Positions 9,573 to 19,832 of a stretch of DNA of 64,000 bases are shown here, one piece after another (position 1 is the first letter of the stretch; each line of letters starts with the position of its first letter). The DNA is from Megalopta genalis (lineage: Eukaryota; Arthropoda; Insecta; Hymenoptera; Halictidae), in contig NC_135014.1 of assembly GCF_051020955.1 (NCBI RefSeq), forward strand, positions 27,393,221 through 27,457,220. The letters run 5' to 3'. The notes beneath the pieces are model-generated. The model searched no databases, had not been told where the DNA came from, and saw nothing but the letters and a program-made list of their open reading frames with translations. A program made the translations under genes and the position numbers.

Positions 9573-11520
9573 AAAATGAAAATGTGATTTGCCGGTATCG
9601 ATCGCAAGGAGCGAGCATTTATCCATTATTACATCCAGTAATTTATTTATTACACCCAGAGATTTATTTTGTTACGCGATCGAAGTAAATTCGTAGAAAC
9701 GAAAGCGAATCATTCGAATTCGAAGAGATCGAAACGAATCGCTTTAATTCCAAGAAATCGAAGTGATTTTATTAGAAAATTATCGACGAAGTTATCGACC
9801 CGGCAATTGTGTCGTCGAATTTTCGTTATCCATCCAGCGGAAAGAGGAAAATTTAGGGCACGACTAGGAAGATCGTCCTCGCAAGAATCAAACGATGATC
9901 CCGCACGAGCGAACGAAGTTTGCGCTGCTTATTCGAACCGGGCTGCCTCTGAATTCGAGCTGGTCGATGCTTGATTTAGCGGTTCAATTTAATTGGCTGC
10001 GATATAAAGTTGGTCGAGCTGGGAGAGCGTGTGCCGGTTGTAACGCCAAGTGGTAAATCGAGATCGAGGGTGATGTGATTTCTCGATTAATTAGAGTGTG
10101 TTTAAGACGAATTAGCCTCCTCGGTTCGTCCGTTCGTTCTCGGCGCGAATCTACCGCGAATGCTTACGCGAATATGCATGTTTCCATGTCGAAATTCGAC
10201 AAATTCTTTTGGCAGATTCGATTTCTATCATTTCCACCGTTTCGTATCGATTGTCCGCGTTCGTTGCAAGATGCCGAAGCTACGACAATATTTATTTCCT
10301 TCTTTAACAGTTTCAACGAGTTCGAAGGAACGCGCGACGGTATTTTCAAATTCTTTTAAACGCGTCTCTCGCCTCGCGTAAAATGCATTAATCTTTAAAC
10401 GCGTTATTTTTTTACCGCGTCTCCTCATTTTTCGTCGACGATTTCACAGCCTCCATTTCCGGCTGATAATCACGGATAACGCTAAATCGCATACGAAATA
10501 TGCAATTCCTGTTACCCGTTAAATATTATTAATCGTGATATATGTATTTAATTATGCACGGCAATGGCACGACGATATATTATCATCGTTGGTATAGTCG
10601 CATAAATCCTTGTCAACTGTCAGCGCCCGGTGCCCGGCGACGAAAGAGCGGGCCGAAATTATTTCGCGAAATGAAAGTGACCGGCTCGCCTTGAAATATT
10701 TGTTCAACATCGCGAAGTTGATTAATCGATTTCAAAATATGAATTATCTTCGCGTCGATCGCAGCAAATACGAACTAAATAGCAAGTTCTTTCTTTATTC
10801 GGTGACTTAGACAGATTCGAAATAATACACCGACGTTCTTAAATAATCTCGATGCCTGCTGCCTGCTATTTTAAATCGCAACTATCCAAATTTTGCCGCG
10901 AACGCGTAAAATCCGCGATCCGCTTATTAAAAACACCGAATCCATCGAGATCGCCGTGTTTAGCCGTTCTCTAATTAATCGCTCGAACACGATATTCTGT
11001 TCGAAAAAGTTCCGGCCGCTTCCTTTGCTCGCAGCGGACCCAGTTTTTTGCGATAAGAACAACGCCGGCTGAGAATTTCAAGAAGAACTGTATTCTTAGT
11101 CCTTAGAAGTGGGACACCGGATGCGCGACTTTGAAATTTTAAACGACAACACAGGCCCGTAGCTGCAGTTTCAGTACGATTTCCCACGCACCAAGCGGAT
11201 AAAGAGATCGAATTACGCGCGAACTTATCCTCTCGCGATTCCTGTTTCAGCGCGGAATGCGCTCTCAATAAAATGAATTGAAGTAGATTAAACCCCGCGG
11301 CAACAGAAGCTCCAAGAGTTCCCGTTCCCTCCTTCCCCCCCGCTGTCTCAAGACACTTCGCTGACAACGGGACGAACGTCTAAAGACGCGTCGCGCGAAT
11401 AAACAAAAATCCCGCGAGGACTTTGATCTCTCCGAAATTTCCCGCCGGGGAATTCCGTTCGGGTTAATAATCGAATCCCGCGCGCGTAAACGATTTTAGC
11501 AAAATGTGTGTAAATCGAAA
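9573..11520. other. Non-coding sequence, nothing recognised
   Basis: Only chance frames are seen (for example 9669-9974 and 10975-11367). There are no strong splice sites, no repeats matching the families elsewhere in the window, and no RNA gene. Confidence 0.5.
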
Positions 11521-11524
11521 TTAA

Positions 11525-11763
11525 CCCTTTGCACTCGAGTGGCAACCGCGAGGCACCACTAAAAAATTGTTATATCACGTTCCAAGATAATTTTTATATT
11601 ATAAAAGCTTACATATAAAAAATTACTAAAAGTCTAATTGTTGTATGAGTCGCAAGATTAAATTTTATATGCATAAAATACACTTTATCGTATAGAAGAG
11701 AAATACCGTAAGTCAGAAGAATGGATTTAGATTTATAGTCAATATGGCTTCGAGTGCAAAGGG
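11525..11763 (+). mobile_element. TTAA-flanked MITE (piggyBac type), copy D1
   Basis: The element is bounded by TTAA at 11521-11524 and 11764-11767. Terminal inverted repeats are CCCTTTGCACTCGAGTGGC on the left and GGCTTCGAGTGCAAAGGG on the right. TTAA targets with ends starting CCC are characteristic of piggyBac-superfamily elements. At 239 bp it has no room for a transposase and none is encoded. It is homologous along its length to the copy at 19586-19828, which lies in the opposite orientation; shared interior landmarks are ACGTTCCAAGATAATTTTTA and ATATGCATAAAAT. Confidence 0.9.
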
Positions 11764-11767
11764 TTAA

Positions 11768-12719
11768 TTTGTGCTAGAATCGGCGTGTATTCGCTGAATG
11801 CGACCGGGTAATAAATAAAATGTAACGTTGCGAACGCGACCGGCACAGCGACAAATAATAAACTAAATAATTTTGACTTCTACGCTCGTTGCGTCAATTG
11901 TGATCGTCGAACACGCGCATCGATCACAACTGAGTGCCGACAATTTGAAATTTTGGCACGCATTAAATTGCAGCGATTCGTTGTAGAAGAAATTCTTGAT
12001 TACAGTCCTCCAACTATCTGCAAGCCTGAACGACGTTCTAATCGAGCGATTAAAAGGTTGCGTCAAGGATCAATTTAAAATCTGAATATTCTGCGTATTG
12101 CTCTGTGAATCTCATTTTCGTCAAAGGCTTGGCTAAAATGACAGAAATAAATGAGACGATTACGCTCGCGATAAATGCGGCGATGAAAAGTCGATAACGA
12201 TCAAGTACGCGATCGCTTTTTAAAAATTTCACGACATCCTAAAAATCGAACGATCTCGAACTACGTTAACGAGATGAACGCGTAATAGATATTCGTCCAT
12301 TCGGAGTTACCCATGATCCACAAAAGCGATTTGTAATTCGGACGGCATTAAGCGCGATCGACAATGTACAACGTGAAGCATTTAAGCGCGCGATCATCGC
12401 TGATTTTATCGCTCGTATTCGCAAGGATTACGGTGCAACGATTCGAGATATTTCCCCGGGACGAGCGACAAAAAAAGGTCGGGAACGATGAAATCTGCGC
12501 GAGACATGTCGCGTCCCGCGTTACGGAATGCGATGCCGACAATCTGGCCGACGCTTTTGATCAACTCGGACGTAGAACGAGAATCCTTCGGAAGCGATCG
12601 ACGCGATCGCAACCAGCCCGAAAGAAATATCGGATTTACGAGGGGCCCCTCGTCGGACTTCGATTTTCAGTTTTGATGAAACTTCGCCGAGTTACGCCAA
12701 AATAGGTGGATCGTTTCTT
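11768..12719. other. Non-coding sequence, nothing recognised
   Basis: Overlapping frames on both strands at 12348-12705 are CpG-rich chance frames. No repeat or splice-flanked exon was identified. Confidence 0.5.
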
Positions 12720-12750
12720 TCCCTTTTTTTCTCTCTCTCTTCTCTCCCCC
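12720..12750. repeat. Short polypyrimidine tract
   Basis: A run of T and CT units with a terminal CCCCC. No branch or exon context is evident. Confidence 0.6.
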
Positions 12751-12899
12751 GTCGGCACCGACGGTAATTCGATCCCAGAAGGTGAAACTGCTCTCTAAAG
12801 TTGAGCCGTGCCGGAGTTACATAGCACTAGAAAACTTCATAGCGCAACTCGCCCCCTTTACAATTAAACTATTGATTAAAAAACGAAGGAGAGGATGGA

Positions 12900-12982
12900 A
12901 GCCGTGAACGAGGAGGAGGAGGAGGAAGAGGAAGAAGAAGAAGAACAAGATGGAGGAGGAGAAGGAGGAGAAGCGGAGAAAA
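12900..12982. repeat. GGA/GAA homopurine tract
   Basis: Plus-strand GAGGAGGAGG, GAAGAAGAAG and GGAGGAGAAGG units run with very few interruptions. The serine-rich minus-strand frame at 12876-13094 is a by-product of the triplet repeat. Confidence 0.88.
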
Positions 12983-13608
12983 AAGCGTGAAAAGAATGGA
13001 TCCGCTTTGGCCGAGGCTCGTTAACGCGCGACAACCGGGCCGAATTGCGAGGCCGTTTATGCAGGCGGGCCGTTAATTCCGCGGATATTTCCACGATCTT
13101 CTTATTATCGACGGAATCGGATCGGCGATCGGACGATCGACGAACCGCCGCGAATAACGTTTCTCGTAACGGCGTCGAGGCGTTAACAAGCGCGTCGCGA
13201 GGACGCGTCGCGCGTCGCGGCCGGATAAATCATCCTCTCGCCGGATTCATGGAAAGCCGTTACATTTTCCTGGCCGAGCGTTTTTCACGCGCAACGGAAG
13301 ACAGTTTCTTCCGTTAAATTATGGAAGACGACTGACAATTTCATCGCGGCTGGCCCGGTTTTACCGGCGCGCCCGGGCGCCTCTCGGCCCGACGAACGGC
13401 CGCGGTGTAAGAGCTTTACTTTACGATTCCACTGCATTTTTAAATTCCGACGGAGAGGGCCGCATAACCCTGTCACGCATTTTTATATCCGCTAACACGC
13501 GACGTGCTAAAATATTCCGCCTCGCGGTTGCCGCCTCGTTGCGGCGACACCCTGGATATGATATCGAGCCCGCGACGCGAACGTTTCGCCACGCCGGATT
13601 CCCGAATA
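12983..13608. other. Non-coding CpG-rich sequence
   Basis: CpG density is high, with repeated CGCGTCGCG-like motifs around 13190-13225. No gene was supported. Confidence 0.5.
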
Positions 13609-13817
13609 CGGTATAACGTCTCCCTTACTGACGCTCGGATTGTCCACAAAAATGGACGATTTTGGAAGAGGAGATACGATTATCTCTCCCGTTTTTTATA
13701 CTTGTTGACACAATTTATAACTACAAAAGCGAGCCGAAAGGCTCGAATAATCGTATCTCCTCCTCCCAAATTGTCCAGTTTTGGGGACAATCTAAGCGTC
13801 AGTAAGGGAGACATTAC
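13609..13817. mobile_element. Family A MITE, nearly complete
   Basis: The left end is degenerate (CGGTATAACGTCTCCC). It is followed by TTACTGACGCTCGGATTGTCC, shared with other copies up to its first 20 bases, then AATGGACGATTTTGG and GAGGAGATACGATTA. The right arm is well kept: AGGCTCGAATAATCGTATC, CCCAAATTGTCC and GCGTCAGTAAGGGAGACATTA. The left arm has lost the segment pairing with TTCGAGCC. No clean TA pair remains, so this copy looks old. Confidence 0.87.
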
Positions 13818-13890
13818 ATAATGGCGAATCGGCGGACCTTAAAAACGCCGACGCGGGGATCCGTGCGCGGTTTCGTTTGTCTCGCTTTTC

Positions 13891-13912
13891 TTAACCCTTT
13901 GCCCTCGAAACT
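13891..13912 (+). mobile_element. Possible solo end of a TTAA element
   Basis: TTAACCCTTTGCCCTCGAA closely matches the left end of the TTAA MITE at 11525 (TTAACCCTTTGCACTCGAG). I found no matching inverted end within the next kilobase, so this is at most a solo or eroded end. Confidence 0.4.
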
Positions 13913-14217
13913 GTCTCTTTTTCGAAGTCCAAAACTGTTTTTCGGATCCATCCGGTATTCCCGTTTTACGTGCGACTTTGCCCCGCGAATGTTTCGCGTT
14001 ACGCGCGAAATTCAGCCTCGCGACGCTTATAACGCGCGCGCGATACGCGATGTTTGATAAATATTGCGAAGAAAGAGGCGCGGGGAGGGTAGGGGGGATG
14101 CTCCGGGGTTATAAAATGTCTGCCGACTATTTTAGCGGCGACACGTTCGCTCCTCTTGTCTGTCATTTCTTTTCACCTCGACACGTATAAAGCCATTCCT
14201 CGGGGATCTCTCCTTAC

Positions 14218-14332
14218 CTGGCAGGCTGTATTTGATATCTTTCGTCAGAAGAGGATGCGATCTTCCCTGCCGCTGAAATAGTGCTTCAATTCTCTCCACG
14301 GCCGCGGTGGACAATTTATTTCTTTTAACCAT
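14218..14332 (-). CDS. Putative first coding exon of an unidentified minus-strand gene
   Basis: Reading the minus strand, an ATG at 14332-14330 opens a frame of 38 complete codons plus one base, ending at 14218 in CAG, followed by GTAAGG (donor GT at 14217-14216). This is a near-consensus splice donor, phase 1. The predicted peptide starts MVKRNKLSTA, contains AVERIEALFQRQGR and ends KDIKYSLP. It is unlike the arginine-rich chance frames around it, mixing charged and hydrophobic residues in a helix-like pattern. The ATG context is GGCGATGG, a G at +4. I see no pyrimidine-rich acceptor just upstream, so I prefer a first coding exon over an internal one. I do not recognise the protein family, and no partner exon could be identified in the window. 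Confidence 0.4.
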
Positions 14333-16110
14333 CGCCTACGTACCGAGAGCTCGATCATTTCCCGATAAACTACGCTCTCGCGCTATCCACGCGGCTGTCG
14401 GACTTAATTGATATCGACGGGCCCGCTGTTCGGAGATTACGGCTCGCGAATATCAAGTGGATAGCGCGCGAACGAAAATCTCCAAACACATTTCGCTTCT
14501 TCCCGGCCGATCCGTTTTATCATAATTTCGACCCACACTCGCTTATGTCGGTCACGTCCCGGGGATCTGCCGTTAGTTTACCGCTTTAGTTCTTCGAGTG
14601 GATGTCCTCCGAAACATACGTGCCTCATGGACACTTGCAAAATAAGCGGTTCTTAGGACGAATACCCGGCGGCCGGCCGGCCGTTCGTTCGTTCGTTCGT
14701 TCGTTCGTCCGTCGTTCCCAGTTTCGTCACGTATACTTATTTGAAAATACGAAGAAAGAAAACGCGGAAGCGCCGCGGAATTAAATTCCAGGATTCCTAT
14801 TATTAAAACGCTTTCGCTCTTGTCCCGCCGAATCGAATTAAATTCTCCCCGTGTCCCGTAACGCGTTAACTTCTGTATTTTCTTTCGAGCATTTGGGGAG
14901 CGCGTTTAGAAAAAGATCCGAACGAATCGGCACGCGCGTCTACGGTAATTACGTTCGCGTCGACGCAAATCGTGGGCGAACTTCGTTTGTAAAATAAAGA
15001 CGGTTTCGCCGAGAACTAAATTATCGAGCGATGGAATTTATGAACCGCGTAATTGTTAATCTATACCGACTCATTTCGCGGCTGCGAAAGCTATTTCGGT
15101 TACACCATTGTCACCGTTGATGCGAAGTTGGCTGACGTTGGCTCGACATGTTCAACTAATTTTTTAATATCTGCATAATTTAAAAGCTTGTTTCTCCAGT
15201 GGAAATTCAAGTCGATTGTATTCATCGTCCTGTACGGTATTCCGAATATTTCTGCTTGTATTAATATTCATAGACGCCGGACACCGAATTTTTCGCAGCG
15301 ACAACAAATGCGCGGGAAATCGTGCGATCGATGATTTATGAAAATCGCGACGTTCGTCGACGTGACGGAAAATTTATAAATTTATCCGAGTGACGATGAT
15401 GGTATACATTACCTCTCCTGATAAAAGGTACAAATATAATAGCGCCGTTTTAACTAGCATAAAAATTCGTTGAACTTTTGTTGCACCGAATTCTTATATT
15501 CGCCAGAAAAAATCTTAAAAATATTCAGAGAAGAAAGGACGATCTCTTTTCGAAGAACCAAGAAGTAAACCATAAATCTGCGAGTTTGAAATTTCCCCTT
15601 CGACAGGCAAGAGAAGACGTGTTAATACCTAAATACTGTTTTCTCGTAAACGAAGCAATATATTGAAAACATCGGCGTATTAAAAACAGTATTTTTCGTT
15701 GACGATCGGCACAGGTACTACAGGCTCTTTTTTCTATTTTTCGTTGTGTAATACCTCTAATTATACTTCGCGTTCCAGACCTGGTAGGCAATCCTTTCAG
15801 CATCGCTATTACACAATGGTTTTCCGCGAGGAATCAAAAGCGCAGCGCTTCGCGCAACTTTCTCGTCCCATCAGTTTTATGAGCCTGGCATTCAGCCCTT
15901 TTTAAAACAGAAAACATATCTTAGGGCCCCCTGTTGTTCGCCTCCGGTTCCGTGCGCGAGAGCCTAGCTAGTCAGAGACGCGGACAGGAAGATGGAAATT
16001 AAGCCTGCGCTAATCACGCCGAGAGTAGATACGTCGGTTCCACTCGTGACATACGCGACAATGAGCGCGATGCAAACGGGAGAAAAAGTACCGACGAGAG
16101 AATTAAAGGA
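14333..16110. other. Non-coding sequence with a TTCG microsatellite
   Basis: Eight or so TTCG units occur at about 14682-14708 after a GGCCGGCCGG stretch. If the minus-strand exon at 14218-14332 is real, the part just above 14333 would hold its 5' UTR and promoter; no TATA or clear initiator was evident. The rest contains only chance frames. Confidence 0.5.
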
Positions 16111-16114
16111 TCTA

Positions 16115-16280
16115 CAGGGTGTTCCATAATTGTGTTAACACCCGGAAAGGGCTGATTCCTCAGGCGATTTGAAGTAACTTTTTCCTTAGCGAAAATGCGA
16201 TCCGCGGCTTCGTTTACGAATTATTAGCGAAAAACCCTGACCAATGAGAGGCGAGAGATCAGCCGACGCGAGACAGCCTA
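16115..16280. mobile_element. Family C foldback MITE, left half only
   Basis: The left end CAGGGTGTTCC is preceded by TA (16113-16114). It is followed by landmarks shared with the complete element at 38815: GATTTGAAGTAACTTTTTCC, AACGAAAATGC-like sequence, GGCTTCGTTTACGA, GACCAATGAGAGGCGAG and a GACGCGAGAC segment. The complementary right arm is absent; the sequence changes at about 16280. Confidence 0.8.
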
Positions 16281-16957
16281 AACGAAAGCGAACAAATTGA
16301 TTGATACAATATTGCACGAAAAGTTTATGATAAACGCCGACTGCTTAAATAGACGATAACCGCCTAAATAAATGACAATTGCTTAAATAAAGAAAAGAAA
16401 CAGTTCAAAAATAATGCGGTGCATTTTGTATAATCCTATCTGAGAATAAATATGACGAAAAATTTGATAGAATTTCGTTGGAAAAATTCGGAGGAAAAAT
16501 ATGTCGATATCGAATGACATTCACATTTCATTTACATGAGTAAATTAACGCGGAACGTTTATTTACACGAAGCTCGAAAATACTGCAGAAATTTAGTCCG
16601 CATACTTTTCTCTTATCCGTGCACGTCGTTTTTTATCCGTACTATTTTTCGTGACCATTAGCAATAGCACGAAAACGTTGACATCGTTACTATTTTATAA
16701 TTATTTAACGCGTGCTCGAAAGGCGATCCTCAATGGAAATCCAATAGCTAACCCAGGCCACTTCGTATTCGCCGTAAGTAGAAGTAGTATGCGATGGTCA
16801 GCCGGCCATACTCGAACCTAACGAACCTCCGATTCGTTTTTCTCTCTGCTACCAAGGAAACTGCATTCTCTACCTTCTTTTTTTTTAGACCGGCGATGAA
16901 AATAGAGAAGCGCATCTTGGTCGATAGTTTCGCAAATTCTGCGAACGTTGCAGAATA
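16281..16957. other. Non-coding AT-rich sequence
   Basis: No gene or recognised repeat. A short CTTAAATA/ACCGCCTAAATAA alternation occurs at about 16343-16392. Confidence 0.5.
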
Positions 16958-17165
16958 CAGCAATGTCTCCCTAACTGACGCTCGGATTGTGCAGAAAAAT
17001 TGACAATTTGGAAAGAGGATATACGATTATTCGAGCCTTGTTTTTATAATTGTTGAAAATCGGTAGCTGTAAAAACGAGTCGCATGGCTCGAATAATCGT
17101 ATCTCCTCTTCCCAAATTGTCTATTTCTGTGGACAATCCGAGCGTCAATTAGGGGGAATTTATTG
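16958..17165. mobile_element. Family A MITE, complete, subfamily with shortened left arm
   Basis: It starts CAGCAATGTCTCCCTAACTG, with TA at 16956-16957, and ends GGGGAATTTATTG before TA (17166-17167). The left arm reads TTCGAGCCTTGTTTTTATAA, lacking the GCGGCTC found in other copies, and the centre reads TTGTTGAAAATCGGTAGC. The copies at 17211 and 61512 share this AAAATCGGTA centre, defining a subfamily. The two arms are complementary over most of their length. Confidence 0.92.
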
Positions 17166-17210
17166 TAATGGCGATCTGTTCTCGAAAACTTCTGTTTTTA
17201 CTAGCAGCTA

Positions 17211-17418
17211 CAGTAATGTCTCTCTAATTGACGCTCGGATTGCGCACAAAAATTGACAATTTGGGAAGAGAATATACGATTATTCGAGCCTTGTTTTTAT
17301 AATTGTTGAAAATCGGTAACTATAAAAATGAGTCGCATGGCTCGAATAATCGTATTTCCTCTCCCCGAATTATCTATTTCTGTGGACAATCTGAGCGTCA
17401 ATTAGAGAGACATTACTG
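17211..17418. mobile_element. Family A MITE, complete, second of a close pair
   Basis: It starts CAGTAATGTCTCTCTAATTG, with TA at 17209-17210, and ends GAGAGACATTACTG before TA (17419-17420). It shares the shortened left arm and TTGTTGAAAATCGGTA centre with the neighbour at 16958, from which it is separated by about 45 bp. The two have the same orientation and length. Confidence 0.93.
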
Positions 17419-17625
17419 TATAGATCAGCTGTTTTTCATGCCCCGTAAATCTAGCGTTAACATTCGGTTCAAAGGGCTCCGAAATAATTTAGCTAATTCA
17501 GCTAATAATTTAATAATTCAGCTAATAATACAGCTAAAAATTCAGCTAATAATTCAGCTAATAATTTATACTGCTTCGTAAAGGCAACAGAAATTCGTTT
17601 ATTCAGAATTCACGAAATTTATTGA
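17419..17625. repeat. Dispersed repeat, copy 2, joined to a MITE end
   Basis: Matches 9210-9395, with more copies of the internal AATTCAGCTAATA unit. As there, it begins at the TA directly following a family A right end. Shared end is ACGAAATTTATTGAACAA, after which the two loci diverge. Confidence 0.88.
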
Positions 17626-19581
17626 ACAAATTCCTCCTAAATGTATCTTTATAGTTACAATGACACTGTACAATGATACTCCGTGGACACTTGTTTCCTT
17701 TCTAAATAATTCCAACGATCGTCGATAGCAACGCAACGATGTCTCTAAATTAGTTAAACGTTCTCGTTGTTCTGCAATCGGCCACTCTCGTTACAAACGC
17801 GTAGAATCCTCGATCTAGTCGCGATGACCACATCGAATCTCTCTCTGCGTTCATTACCCATAATATTAAGCTTGGCTCGACCCTGACTCGACACTTCGGC
17901 ATTTAACACCGACCGTAGTATTTCTCCGCTGTCCGAAATAGGCTGTAAAGTCACGCACGAGAGGGTGATTGAACGATACAGCGTCGCGGCAGATTTAGAA
18001 ATTCGGTCCACTTCGAGCCCGGGGTCGCGACGGTTCCGCATAAATTCTGACCTCGCGATTCGAATAAATTCGGATGAAATTTTGCTCGGATAAATTCGTA
18101 CTCGATCGGATATTTATTCGACGGGATGAAATTGCAGGGTAAAGTAAATTTTTCCAGATAGACAAATTTATATTCCGGTTGAGAGACTTTCGTCCGGAAA
18201 ATTGTTTCGATAGCGTTCGAATTATCCCGTGTCCGTCGTCCGTACGAAACTTCTCCCTAGCTACGATTTCGACCCCGCGGTCTAAAAATGTTTCCGAAAT
18301 GTTTCCGCGTGTCGCGAGACCGTCGTCTTGCGGAGGGTCGAAGAGCAGCGCTCGATCTCGCGCGCGTATTTCTCCGGCGCGTCCTCCATTAGCAAACACG
18401 GCTGCGGCCGACGAGAAGCCCCGGCCATCGTCGTTCCTGCGCGCGGGTATATCTCATAAAATGCCGAGTAATCAGTATTCCGTCAAAGGATAATCCAGTT
18501 CTCTACGTGATCCGGCCCCGCGGGCACCGCGGCCGCGTATTTGATGCGTCCTCGGCACCTCTAAGCACAAATGCTCGGGCTGCAAACTGCGAGTTTAATC
18601 TGAACAGTATTTATAGCGACGGACACGCGTCGCATATTAATCCGAAATTATTCCTCGGCCGGCTATCTTTTCCCGCTAGTTCAGCGTTCGCTCGGCTCGG
18701 GAACTCCGCAAATTACCACCGCAATCATCCACTTGGCCTAGAAACCCGCGCCGCGCCGCGCGGCAACGGCGTGCGTTCTTAACGCTCGGCCGTTTTCTTT
18801 GCGTACGCGCGACGGTCCGGGATCATAAACAACACCGGGAACTGAACTAAGGAGACGCCGCCGACATACTTAAGCGGAAATGAATCTCCTTTACACCGGG
18901 AACAATCTGATTCCACGACATTCCTCGATCCGCGCGCGATCTCCCGTCCCCGGGGAAACTTTCGCGGAACGTTAAAGGGGAGCCGAAGTTTCGCGGGGAA
19001 TTAAAAGATTCCACAAGTTCGCTGTCCTTTCATTTCAGTGGCACCCGGTGATTGCGAAAGTTTTGATATGACCTGCACACCGGTGTCATTATTTCTATTA
19101 CCGTGTACACTTGTTACCGGAGCCAGGAGAGAGAGAGAGAGAGAGGAAGAGAGACTGCGCTGCCACGCGGCCGCGCGGCGCGCGCGTCCGTTAATTTCGC
19201 CTGTCATAATTAAGATTACGTCGAAGTTTCCAACGGCGTGTGCAGCGCCGGCTCCTGTAATTGGTCAAACGCTACTTAAAGCGCAATAAATTCTCGCAAA
19301 TTCGACTAAACGACTACCGTTTCATGCAGCTCGACGAGTCGACTATTACGCGATCGCTATTGTTAACGAGCATCGTGTGCTTTTATTGATTCCTTTCGAT
19401 TACGGAGATGTCTTTGACGGATTTATAGCAATCTTAGGAACGTGTTTCGCGTATTCGCATCAATTGTACGGAATTATTGTGGAAAATTTTGTCGCGAACC
19501 ATTGTTTATTTTGCTGCGAGCTGCGATTAAAAATATCGCGTACTTGCGCGTTTCTTATTACTCTTAGTGTTTCAATAATTT
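17626..19581. other. Non-coding sequence; short GA tract
   Basis: A GA run lies at about 19126-19145. Overlapping frames at 17754-18782 are CpG-driven and not supported as genes. CpG-rich blocks occur at about 18340-18560. Confidence 0.5.
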
Positions 19582-19585
19582 TTAA

Positions 19586-19828
19586 CTCTTTGAACTCGAA
19601 GCCACTTTAACTCTGTAAATCTAAAATAATTTCTCTAACTTATGATGTTTCCATTTTACATGACAAAGTGCATTTTATGCATATGAAATTGAGTCTTGCG
19701 ATGACTTGCGATGACAGTTACGCTTTCAACGATTTCTTCAACTTCAACTTCGTCGATATAAAAATTATCTTGGAACGTGAACCAACAATTTTAGCGGTGC
19801 CTCAGAGTCGCCACTCGAGTGCAAAGGG
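19586..19828 (-). mobile_element. TTAA-flanked MITE (piggyBac type), copy D2, inverted
   Basis: Bounded by TTAA at 19582-19585 and a mutated TTGA at 19829-19832. Read on the minus strand it starts CCCTTTGCACTCGAGTGGC and ends GGCTTCGAGTTCAAAGAG. It matches the copy at 11525-11763 at both ends and at ACGTTCCAAGATAATTTTTA and ATATGCATAAAAT. It contains a local CTTGCGATGA duplication. No coding capacity. Confidence 0.88.
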
Positions 19829-19832
19829 TTGA

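Noticed and set aside
9669..9974. 101-codon plus-strand frame
   Set aside because: No splice signals or domain; the Ser/Arg/Asn-rich composition fits TTCGAA-rich non-coding sequence.
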